Source of the DNA: Craspedostauros australis
Lineage: Eukaryota > Bacillariophyta > Bacillariophyceae > Mastogloiales > Achnanthaceae
Reading direction: 5' to 3'
Length of the DNA stretch: 64,000 nucleotides
Assembly (NCBI GenBank): GCA_026770025.1
Contig: JAMXDE010000006.1
Coordinates: 1-64,000, forward strand
In this document: in pieces, positions 25,555-35,124 of the stretch
Layout of the letters: each line of letters begins with the position of its first letter
Numbering within the stretch: position 1 is the first letter of the stretch
The notes under the pieces: model-generated
The model's input: the letters and a program-made list of their open reading frames with translations, nothing else
What the model was told of the DNA's origin: nothing
The model's database searches: none
Made by a program: the position numbers and the translations under genes

Positions 25555-26748
25555 CTAGTAACGTCCTCGACCTCCGCCTCGTCCGAAGCGCCCAGGCGAC
25601 CTTCCACCTCGCCCCCCTCTGCCGCCGAAGCCCGATCTACCAAACCCGCCTCGGCCGCGTCCTCCTCTTCCACCGCCTCGCCCACCTCCTCGACCACCTC
25701 CTCTTCCACCTCCTCGACCACCACGTCCGCCGCCTCGCCCGCCACCACGACCACCTCCCGACCCACCAGGATTCGTAAATCGAGATAGCGGCAACAGTTT
25801 GTCTGTGCCAATATACACCAAATCATTGGGTTGAAAGCTCTTGCTCAGGACTCCAGGGTCTGTCTTTATCGTGAAGAAGACTTCGGTGGTCTTGCCAAGG
25901 ATTTCATCGACCTTGCCGATCTTGCGTTTGTTCTCGAGATAAATGCCGGCATTGAAGTACGGAACTTTCTCAGAGAGTGTCCATCTACACACTAGGTCAG
26001 CCTCGGCATCGTGAAGAACCGATCCAGCCTCTGGTCACCGAGCGGGCATTAGTTTTGCAGGGTGACACCAGCGCAGTGAATCGGCATGCCATCGAATAAA
26101 AACATCACAGAGAATCGAACGAGAAGAGGAATGTGATATTGCGCGAGGATCAAGCGTGCGATTTTGGGTATTGGTGGGGATGCGGTAACGTACCATGCGT
26201 GATATCAGTTGGCACGCACGAAAGTTTGGTGGGGGATGTTGAGGTGTCATGTTGATGTGAGTGTAGGAACATAAATATTATTGGATGTATTGCAGATGGC
26301 GAAAGTCATCGAGTAGGTATGGATGTAAACAGGAGTGTGGCTCGTAGTCGAGTGGAGTCGAGTCGAGTATTAGTCGAGTGGGGGACGCGACATTGATACA
26401 TGTGTTCCATATGAGCAACGACAGCCTGCTGGAGAACACTGGCCGCCGCCGTTGTTACGCATCAGATTGAGCAAGGAAGACGGTGAAGCACTCTCGTGTT
26501 TTCGTGCACAATCAAAAAGACCATTCTGTGTGACGACAAACGAACGATGAGTGATCGGAATACGGGGCTTGGGGTATGGCAACGGCAACATCAGGGCAAC
26601 GACACAGCCATCGCGGAAACGCACCAACTATCTCCGCGGGCGGTCCTTCATCGCGGAATGATCTACCACCGCGTCCGCCTCTGCCGCCACGACCTCCGCG
26701 ACCTCCGCGGAAGCCTCTTCCGCCGCCTCTGCCTCCTCTGAAACTCAT
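25555..26748 (-). CDS. GAR1: H/ACA ribonucleoprotein complex subunit GAR1, two exons
   Basis: GAR1 is the Gly-Arg-rich subunit of H/ACA snoRNPs, which guide pseudouridylation of rRNA in the nucleolus. Exon 1 (26625-26748) encodes [16 protein letters not shown] and then GPPAEIV. Exon 2 (25555-26030) continues [17 protein letters not shown], then [40 protein letters not shown] and a long C-terminal RGG tail. This is the family layout of an RGG domain, a conserved core and an RGG domain. The start MSFRGG matches the usual GAR1 N-terminus. The 594-bp intron is phase 1, with an unusual GTGCGT donor and a gaccag acceptor; the join restores the family's contiguous core without a gap. Predicted length is 199 aa, near the family norm. 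No other intron or damage is visible. Confidence 0.9.
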
Positions 26749-27182
26749 CCTCGGGCTGATGGATTGATTCCACTCGCTCTATTGTGGGTGGAAGAGGTAT
26801 CAAGCACACTCGTGTGAGGTCGATGAACGACAAAGCCGTTGGATGCGTGGTTCGTAGATGATGCCACCGCCAATCTGTGTCGATCCTCGTGTTTGGCTTT
26901 GACAGTCACGGTCGTTGCTGGCAACGTCTGTTTTGATGCTATTGATGTCGGACTGTCAACTGTAAAGTTTCAACTGTTGAGTGTCGATGTTGTTGATGTC
27001 GGTGGTGCTGTTCGTGTCTGACTCCCGGTGGTTGGGCTTGCAAGATCGGAGCGACGAGGAGATCAGCACAGAAGGATGGATACCCGATTGCATGTGCCAA
27101 CGGTGCTCATGGTGCTTTTGTCTGTTTCAGATTTTTCTTGTGGTGTTGGCATGAGTTGCTCATAACCCATTGATTCTCAAGC
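26749..27182. other. Intergenic region between GAR1 and a TIR element
   Basis: Nothing gene-like is seen. The part next to 26,749 should contain the GAR1 promoter and 5' UTR. The far end abuts the left terminal inverted repeat of the element at 27,183. Confidence 0.6.
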
Positions 27183-27340
27183 ATATGACCCACGTCAGCC
27201 AATGACCGTACGACCACGGCAGGATTTTGAAAAAATGGGCTCCTATAGAGACTATAATTCAACCATGTATACTTTAACACATTGGTAATAAGGGAAAGGT
27301 GCTAGACAGTGAGTCCGGGCCTTGGTTATAAAGTTATGAG
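27183..27340 (+). repeat. Left terminal inverted repeat of the 4.1-kb element
   Basis: 158 bp; pairs with the reverse complement of 31145-31302 with about 14 mismatches by eye. The outermost 64 bases are identical. Confidence 0.92.
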
Positions 27341-29317
27341 GTGATGAACATGGCCAAGCTATCTCTAATAGGGCCTTTGTGAGTGCGTTTTTTGCGTTGT
27401 TCCTCGTCTTGCAAGTTTTTGTCAATGAGACTGATTCGGTACATTTCTGGTTGGTTCACGGATCCGAGACCGTCTCGAACTCGATTTTGGGCCAAACATT
27501 CGTGAATGAAACGTACTCACGGGCAGACGACACAATTTCGCGACACACTCAACATCGCGAAACAAAGCAGCCACCCTGCACAACTGCTCCAAGTGCTTCC
27601 GCTGCTCTTCCAACGCTCATCTTTGTTTCGGTTGGCTCAATATAGTGCATGGGGGAGGAATAACCGCTCATGCACGAGTGGTGGCCCAGTCCATGCCCCA
27701 CTCAAAGAGCACGGCGATGATGGAGAGTGGCGTTGGCATCATCACCCCAGTGGATGACCCTGTTGGACTGTTGAGAATGCCCTTGTTCACATTGTACGAT
27801 CCCAGTGGTTCAATCCAACTCTTGTTGAAGAAACTGTCTCCAGCATCTGAAGTGGATCATTTTTGAAGCATACAATGAGATACAGTCTGCTGGATTGAAG
27901 TGAGTGTGCTGGGGAAGAAGCAATCGCGGAGCCCATCCGGTCGTCATCAATCCAAAGCGAGAGTGATCATTTCGAATATCGGCTCGCGCAACCCCCAAAA
28001 CGTCCTTCTTCATGTATGGCAAAATTGTACGTAATTTGTACTACTGATTGATATAAACGTTTCAATTTCAAATTTCAAATTTCCAGATTGCCCTCATCTT
28101 TTATCATTGACATTCGTCATACGTCACTGTCAAATTGTGTTGTCCAATCATTTCGTCTCATCGTCATGACGTATGCACACGTACATACGGACAGACAGTG
28201 TTTTGTTCCCGCAAAACCTCAAAACCAAACAAATCCAACACATCGTTTGGCGAGAGGTGTTGAGTGCACCAACACATTCGCCCCAATAACACTGTTAGCA
28301 ACAGAAATAATCACAACAAACGCAATTACGTCCACCACAGCAAGTCCACCAGGGGCGCAGGTCAACATTGTCACCAACAACGACGCCATTGTGGCCATCG
28401 ACCATATGCTCAATGTGTGCTGAGTAGAGGAACACTGCGCAGTTTGGTATCGACAGCGTTGTCAACGACCATGATACACTATCATGGCATGAACACACCA
28501 ATGAAGCCATCCACCAAACTACTTCACTAACACATGCCACAGCATCATCAGCGGGCTTCTCTTCTCAAGTGGCCTATCGCCACAATACATGCAATGCTGT
28601 GCGGCATTCCATGTATTTGAAGAAGCGACTATGGCACTCGCCCGTTGCCACATGCCACATGAGGCCTACCATGGTAGAGTCCCGATCTTGTACACCTACG
28701 GGCTCTTGGCTCCAGGATGTTTGCGTGCAAACCTGGACAGCCAAGGGCAAAGCTGCATCGGCACTCCCGTGATGGCGTTTTCCTGGGATACACTGCTACA
28801 GCGTCCAACATTGAGTAGAACAACGTATCCACGGGCCAAGTGAAAACAATGGCCCATTCCACCATTGACAAGGCTCACTACAACGCTCAGGAGCGATTGC
28901 CAGGGCCGCAGCTCCTGTACAACCTTGTCCTTCAGGAACATCAACCCGATGCAGTTGCCATCGCGGCTGTGCTTCCTATCCTGTAACACGAGCTCTGTCC
29001 CGTGACTGCGTCAAGATTGCAGCGCGCATGCCTTTGCCACTTGGAGAGCTTGCGAACATCCCCACGCATGCGTCAGCGGCCATCCTGCGTATGACTGTCC
29101 CTTCTGATCCAGATTCAGTCCTGGGGTCCATTTCATCGGTGATCCGTTCGGCGCGAGTTTCCGATGCACCGTGTCTCTTTCCGGGAGCGATGACACCCTT
29201 GGGCTTGACCTTGAGATGGACGACATTGTCGGAATGTGTGTACTCGGATGTGTATGCATCAGTCACACTTGCGTACCATCAAGAATATTTGGTGGCGGAA
29301 TCACGACCCAAAACTAA

Positions 29318-29410
29318 TGATGTCACAACGATACCACCATGATACCATGAGGATACTATGATACTACAATACCAGGATATCGCAATACCAGCGGATACCA
29401 CAGTATCCAA
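29318..29410. repeat. Degenerate GATACCA-type short repeats inside the TIR element
   Basis: The stretch is built from loosely spaced gatacca/gataccatgat/ggatac motifs. It has no coding potential and looks like a small decayed minisatellite in the element interior. Confidence 0.6.
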
Positions 29411-31144
29411 CACAAGTGATGTCACCTCAAGGCCTTACCTACCAGGTCTACAGAGAATGAAATATGTTTTAAATAATCCATCAGATTCTATCAATCATCA
29501 GATTCAACAAAGCCCAAGAACGAAACAACGACAAGACAACAAGAGAGAAACAACAACACGAAAATCAAGTCAACGTCAACGAGCAACAGGAGAGCAATGT
29601 GCATGGAGGTGCAAGAATATTGCACCAGCAATGAGAGCAAGGAAGAGATGGATCAAGAGAGCATCTTGATCATCTCATTCCGCACACTTGCTCATCAACA
29701 ATCAATAACAGCAACAGTAACAAGTAACAGAAACACTTTCAGCAAAGAGTGTTGACTACTACCGATTCTCCATGCGCAGAGCCTTCCAACACACGCTCTC
29801 TCTCTCTTCATGTTATCACTGCGTGATACTCTGTATTTGATATGTACTCAATCGTCCTGTCTCATATTGACCTACTACTTCATGCGGAGTTTTCAATGTC
29901 TTGCTTGAACTCCTCCTTTACATATCCATGATCTCCATGATGCCACAGTAATAGAATCTTTGGATTCTGTTCTGATGTGGAGTCAGCTGTTGATGTGGGG
30001 ACACATGACATCGTGTCAGTGCCAGCTGTCGTTCCATGCTCCTTCACATTCCATATTCCATTGATGATGTAGATGGGAGGCAAAGTTATTGTCATTTTGG
30101 GTATAGTTGTGAAATATTTCGACCTGGACTTGATGTCACTTGTTTCTGTCGAATGGATGGACAGACCAAATATCTGATGCTCTCAGATAATGTTGTTCAC
30201 CCATTGCCTTCCGAAATGGTGAACACATTGGCGCGCGTAAATTTGTGATGTGATTCACTCAATCACGCTTCATTGATGACACGAATGTTAGCGCCATTTG
30301 CACAGAGAGTACAAGAGAACAATGGGTGAGTAATGCACATACACCTATGCACATTCCGACACACAAACAACACAAAAACAAAGATGCGAAAGACTACTCT
30401 TTCCCATTCAGTGATGAAGGTGATTGTGCACGTCATGTTAGAATAACAAAGATAGCAGTTGGCAAACAATCCAGATCTATTATGCAGAAAAGCAACATCA
30501 TGCAGAGTAGAATAGTAGGGTGTGCGTAGAGTATGCAGTGCACATGATGTTGTGATGAATGTAGAGGAGTATGACACAAGGTCACTCAACAAAAACGCGC
30601 AGTGCAGAACGGAAAACAAAGCGAGAATCGAACCAGCGCAAAAGGATCGCATGAGCAACGCCAGACTCTCCGCCGTGTTGTGTGGCGACACGCGTTGCAA
30701 AACGCAAATACAGTTGATTTCATTTTCATCACACGACCAGCGTCCCAAATGCACACTTTCGAAACGGATTGGCAAACACGCTTCTGCGACCCAGAAAACC
30801 GTGAGAATCAGTATCGATCTGAACCGGGTGGGACGAAGATATCAAATAAAAAGTCTGTCCAACCAATCGTGCACTTGACGATCTCACTCAACATGGAACA
30901 TGCGACGTTGCCATGCACTTAACGACAAGAAGAAGCACGTCATCACAGTTTCGACTCGAACTAACGCCCGTAACGTCGAAATGAGCACGTCATTTTGTTC
31001 CAAATCGAGCTTCCCACCAAGCAAAACACAAAGAAAGCGAAAATCAGATAGAAATGGGTGCCACGTGTCGTGACAGGAGCTCCCGAAAAAGCGAATTCTG
31101 GCCGCTTGCATCACGTTTTGCCTCTAAAACGCTAGGCTGACGCC

Positions 31145-31302
31145 ATCATAACTTTATGATCAAAGGCTGGACTCACTGTCTAGAACCTGATCCTTATTAT
31201 CAATGTGTTAAAGTATATATGGTTCAATTTTAGTCTCCATAGGAGCCCATTTTTTCAAAATCCTGCCGTGGTCGTACGGTCATTGGCTGACGTGGGTCAT
31301 AT
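31145..31302 (-). repeat. Right terminal inverted repeat of the 4.1-kb element
   Basis: Reverse-complement partner of 27183-27340. The sequence from 31,239 to 31,302 matches the left end exactly. Confidence 0.92.
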
Positions 31303-31639
31303 CAAAGCAGGTCCATCTGTGGCGCCAAACAAATACGACAAAGCGCACGACAACAAGAACACAACCACAACCACAACCTGCTCTTCTCTGCTCTGCTCCG
31401 TTCCTCTTCACGCTGCCAATACTCCACCGTGTCTGCCAGCAGAGAGCTCTCTGCGATATATATACATAGAGAGAGAGAGAGAGAGTCGAGTATCAGAGGG
31501 AACTGAACTATCATATCATATCATACCACTTATGCACAATAACATCCTGCGGTCGACAGTGGACAAGTTGAACACCGCAGGCCATTCCTGTACACACCAA
31601 TGCGCATAACAATACGCGTCCCAATAACCACACGCAGTC
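31303..31639. other. Promoter and 5' region of the FSAF1-like gene
   Basis: 337 bp between the transposon end and the start codon at 31,640. It has a (GA)n run at about 31,468-31,484 with gatatatatacat just before it, but no ORF of note. Confidence 0.55.
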
Positions 31640-32227
31640 ATGTCCAAGAACCAAGCCAATGGCAAGACCGACCAAGAAAAGCGCAAGCAAGTTCCTGCAG
31701 CAAGAAAGTCTGGGAAGCGCGAGGTTCAAGTCGTGCAGTGCCCAACGGGGTTTCCCCCATTTCGGACTGGCGCCAAGCACACGAAAGCAACTGGAAGCAA
31801 TCAACGCCCGTTGGCGGATGATGAACAAGATCGCGACCGACCAAGCACGAAGGCAAAGTTCCTCGATTGGAATGAAACAGCGAAGGAAATCCGCGACTAC
31901 GGTGCTACAGCCTTTGAGAGGAAACAGAAACGAGCCTACGAGGATGAGGAATACTTCAAGCTCACGGGGAGGCAAAAGAAGAAGACCAAGGTCCCGCTCC
32001 CGATCGTTCGCGGGATCCGAAAGAAGGCAGCGGAAAGAGAGGCTCGGCAGATCAGAGAAGCGAGGGAGGCAGGGATCGTCGTGCCATCCAAATCTCGAAA
32101 AGCGGGCAAGGATGATGTGCGGTCGTCGGCAAGCAACAAGATCAATCGTCATTACGGACCTGCCCCAAGTGTCGGTTTCATGAAGAAGGGCGTGCTCAGA
32201 GTCAAGAACAACAGGAGATCCAAGTAG
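31640..32227 (+). CDS. 40S small-subunit processome assembly factor, C1orf131/FSAF1-like (DUF4602)
   Basis: Single-exon gene for 195 aa, very rich in Lys and Arg. The middle (residues about 78-155: KEIRDYGATAFERKQKR, then LTGRQKKKTKVPLPI and RKKAAEREARQIREAREAGI) matches the DUF4602 pattern of human C1orf131 and yeast Faf1, which act in nucleolar 40S assembly. The pattern is an FG/YG-x-x-x-FE block, a GxxxKK block and a basic helical tail. The start is the first ATG after the transposon (gtcatgtcc). The last residues, GVLRVKNNRRSK, are basic and may aid nucleolar retention. It converges on the GLTP-domain gene, with stop codons 326 bp apart. Assignment rests on motif recall only; a generic basic nucleolar protein is the alternative. 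Confidence 0.62.
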   Translation: MSKNQANGKTDQEKRKQVPAARKSGKREVQVVQCPTGFPPFRTGAKHTKATGSNQRPLADDEQDRDRPSTKAKFLDWNETAKEIRDYGATAFERKQKRAYEDEEYFKLTGRQKKKTKVPLPIVRGIRKKAAEREARQIREAREAGIVVPSKSRKAGKDDVRSSASNKINRHYGPAPSVGFMKKGVLRVKNNRRSK

Positions 32228-32553
32228 AGTGGAGCCATCGAGAAGTACCCCCACGTATGTTTCGTGGAATACCATACATACTCGTACGTGGAATATTTGC
32301 ATGGAGGAGCTCGTACAGTATTAGTACTCTCGTGCATACTATACTCACAGGATGATTCTCTGCACATGCCCGATACGAACGGGAATTGACAGATTGTGTG
32401 GCATGACGTGATATTACGAGCGCACGCAGGAGCGCGTGTATCCTCTCTCGCTCTCTCTGTGTCCAGCGTTTTCTCCAGTGCAAATCGGCACTTCACAAAG
32501 ACTGGTTAGTGAATTTCCTCCATTATAATCTATTATTATATTAGATGTTTAGT
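32228..32553. other. Convergent intergenic region
   Basis: Holds the 3' UTRs of two convergent genes. A (TC)n run lies near 32,444-32,458, and tattattatatta near 32,532 is AT-rich. No gene seen. Confidence 0.6.
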
Positions 32554-35124
32554 TCAGACCTTGGAAGGGTCATCCATGTTCATTTCATCAATCAATGCTT
32601 GCATTTCAAGTAGTAGTGGCTCCATGTGTGTGAGATACAAATCAATCTCACTTCTGGTGACGTGGTCCAGCGTCCTCCGTGTCGGCTTGACGTTGGAGGG
32701 GAAGAAGCTGCTGCCTCTGGTGGATGCATGGGGGCTGTCTGATATGCTTCTTTTATCCTCTGCAGTCACATCGTCGCATCCTTGTGGATATCGCGAGGTC
32801 TCTGCGCCCGAATTCCCCCAGCCTGGTACTAAACCGTCGATGAATTTCGTTTGCTTCGTTTTCTCATTGTTGGCACCGCACTGGATGGTCCCGAGGAAGG
32901 ACACGGCCTTGTTCCACTCTTTTTCGATTGCCTTTGTAAACATCAGGACGACATCGCCACCTGCGTTGCCTTCGTCGGCCTTTGCAATCTGCGAAGCTGT
33001 GCTTTCCGAAATGTCCGACATCTTCCGCCCAACTGGTGGGACTGGCGACGACGACGAAGGCATCAAACAAGAGAATGAAGGTAATGAAGGTCCCACAGGT
33101 GCTGACTGAGTGTTGCAGACAAGCGTGGGGCTATCACCCTGCGTCAGCTGATCGCCGTCCCAATGTTCATCGCTGGACGTCGCGTCATTGTTTCTGCCGT
33201 TAGAGACATTTGTTGTGGACAACATTGGCGTGGTTCCCTGTGTTGGTGCTGCTGTCGTGCTCGGTTCATCGCTGTTGCCGGCGCTGATGGTGTGATTGCT
33301 GGTGCTGGCTTCGTTCGTGGACGTGCCGTCGTCGTTGACGATCGCCGCGAGGATGGTGTCCAACGGTGGCGACGCGCCAACTGTATGCTGAAAGATCTGC
33401 CTGGTGGTCCATCTGTGGTAGGGGCTGTACACTTCCGTGTACGCAGCCAGCGCCACATCGTTGGCTGTCAGATACTGGATGGGGACCAATTTGACATTCG
33501 CGAAGTACTTTGTCTGGTACTTGAGCTGTCGCATGGTCCACAAGAGACCATTCGCTGCCGAGTTCTCGGTGAGGCGTGGGAGGTTGGAATGGGTGGATGT
33601 GTTGATTTCGTGGTTCAGAATCTGGCGCATCGTCGGAAGCGCAGTCAAGCATTGTAAGTTGCTGCCTGCATTAACGTCGGCATCATCGTCGCCGTCGCTG
33701 CTTTGATCATTCTTGGAGGAGTGCTGGAGATTCAGAAAAGAGTGCACGACGCGCTCGATCTTTTCCACATTCCTCACAATGTCGTGGCGCCCAAGCTGCA
33801 TCGCGGCTGTGTAGCGCGCGTTGTTCTTCGGGACCATGCGCACGGCTCTCCATTCTGCGTAAACGCGCAAGGCAGCAAGGTAAAAGAGTACGCTTGGTTT
33901 GGAGTCGCCTGCATCGGCGTTCGCATCAGACTGGCTGCCGCCTTGATCCGCTGCTGCTGGCGATGAGGTTGGCTGCTCAAGTCGTTCCGAGGTGATGGAA
34001 AGGTCGGTTCCGTTCTCCACAGATGCCTTGACGACAGCGTCGACGGCATCGGCAATGAATTGGATGCTCCTCTTCTTGTCCTTGAGGTAGTCTGATCGGT
34101 GGAAGTTGGGGTGGCTGCACTTCCTGCAATAATCGAATATGATGGCGATGTCGCCCAGAGCAAGTCTTTTGACGACTTCGGTGGGCACGAATGGTTTGGA
34201 CGCGCTGATGGAGTCGACCGAGGAGGATGCATTGGTCCCTCGGGGTGGATGCGGGGTGAAGGTTTTCCGTAAGTTCGACGACATTCGGTTGAAGGATTCT
34301 ACTGACGATGCCCTTGCGATGCTGGCGAGGGCGTTGGCAGAAGAGACGGACTTGAGTTGGGTGAGGATGGATGATCGCGACGGGCTCTCTCGCAACGCAT
34401 GGTAGATCGACCGCAAAGGACCAGCGATTGCGCGGTCTGCCATTTCGCTGGTCTTCTGCGGTTGACTAACGACGGCCAGTGCCACGACGCTGAGGATGAT
34501 GGAGATGAAGGCGCAGTTCGTTGCATCGAACGTCGCGTCGAACGTTGCGTCGAACGTCGTGTGGTTCCCTGCACGGAACAGTGGCACGTTGAGATCGAAG
34601 ATGCTCTTGATGAGATATGCCGAGTGCACGGCGATCAAGAAGGACGCTTGCGCTGGAGAAATGTAACGACCATGCTTCGAAGGCAGCGCTGGTGTGGATA
34701 TATCTCCTCGCCTGGATTGCGACACGGATCGATGCCCAAGATTCTCGTTGCAGGCGCGACTTCTTGAGTTGCTCGCGCTGGTGTTCCTCTTGCCGTCGCG
34801 ATGGGTGGTACCAGGTCGCGCCGCGTCAGTCTTGCGTATCGGCCTCTGTGTCGCGTTGTGGGGGACCACGGTCGCATTCATGCCATCGTTCGTGGCTGCT
34901 GTGGGACCACAGACGGACGATGTCGACATCGCTTTGGTGGCGTCGGTTGACGACTGCGACAGCGACTGCGATTGAGACTCTGCGTGCTCACGCCCAGATC
35001 GATGCTTGCACATCCGTTGCTTATCATCTCTGTCTTCCTCCTGCTGCGGCTGCTGTTTACATCCTTCGTGAGGGTGCGTGCGAGGGAGAGCATCATCCAT
35101 GGTTGCGTCAATCATCTCGGGCAC
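32554..35124 (-). CDS. Membrane-anchored glycolipid transfer protein (GLTP) domain protein
   Basis: Single-exon gene, 856 aa. GLTP-fold proteins carry sphingolipids between membranes. Residues 1-150 are Ser/Gln-rich and disordered. Two hydrophobic segments (about 158-175, QASFLIAVHSAYLIKSIF, and 204-220, CAFISIILSVVALAVVS) could form a membrane hairpin. The GLTP domain follows at about 430-590. The lipid-headgroup residues known from human GLTP (D48, N52, K55, W96, H140) have counterparts here: D448, N452 and K455 in RHDIVRNVEK, W529 in GLLWTMRQLKY and H570 in SPYHRW. EINTSTH and the P of GASPP also fit. An acidic insert (about 469-490) lengthens the loop between the D/N/K and W motifs. The C-terminal 250 residues are low complexity, ending in a helical EIDLYLTHMEPLLLEMQ segment. 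Start: first in-frame ATG. No operon-like context. A ceramide-phosphate transfer (ACD11/CPTP) subtype cannot be excluded. Confidence 0.8.
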   Translation of the reverse strand: MPEMIDATMDDALPRTHPHEGCKQQPQQEEDRDDKQRMCKHRSGREHAESQSQSLSQSSTDATKAMSTSSVCGPTAATNDGMNATVVPHNATQRPIRKTDAARPGTTHRDGKRNTSASNSRSRACNENLGHRSVSQSRRGDISTPALPSKHGRYISPAQASFLIAVHSAYLIKSIFDLNVPLFRAGNHTTFDATFDATFDATNCAFISIILSVVALAVVSQPQKTSEMADRAIAGPLRSIYHALRESPSRSSILTQLKSVSSANALASIARASSVESFNRMSSNLRKTFTPHPPRGTNASSSVDSISASKPFVPTEVVKRLALGDIAIIFDYCRKCSHPNFHRSDYLKDKKRSIQFIADAVDAVVKASVENGTDLSITSERLEQPTSSPAAADQGGSQSDANADAGDSKPSVLFYLAALRVYAEWRAVRMVPKNNARYTAAMQLGRHDIVRNVEKIERVVHSFLNLQHSSKNDQSSDGDDDADVNAGSNLQCLTALPTMRQILNHEINTSTHSNLPRLTENSAANGLLWTMRQLKYQTKYFANVKLVPIQYLTANDVALAAYTEVYSPYHRWTTRQIFQHTVGASPPLDTILAAIVNDDGTSTNEASTSNHTISAGNSDEPSTTAAPTQGTTPMLSTTNVSNGRNNDATSSDEHWDGDQLTQGDSPTLVCNTQSAPVGPSLPSFSCLMPSSSSPVPPVGRKMSDISESTASQIAKADEGNAGGDVVLMFTKAIEKEWNKAVSFLGTIQCGANNEKTKQTKFIDGLVPGWGNSGAETSRYPQGCDDVTAEDKRSISDSPHASTRGSSFFPSNVKPTRRTLDHVTRSEIDLYLTHMEPLLLEMQALIDEMNMDDPSKV

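Larger units (their letters stand above)
27183..31302. mobile_element. Non-autonomous DNA transposon with 158-bp terminal inverted repeats
   Basis: The two ends (27183-27340 and 31145-31302) are inverted copies about 90% identical, both beginning ATATGACCCACGTCAGCC. No transposase or other recognisable protein is encoded between them; the interior has only short ORFs in all frames. Flanks read ctcaagc before and caaagc after, which could be a diverged target-site duplication but is not clean. The superfamily cannot be assigned from the ends alone. The right end lies 338 bp upstream of the FSAF1-like start codon, so the element may have moved into, or now supply part of, that promoter. Confidence 0.8.

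Noticed and set aside
27301-27340. Shared cagtgagtc word between the TIRs of the 4.1-kb and 14-kb elements
   Set aside because: Nine matching bases plus a loose gttat downstream is too little to claim common ancestry.
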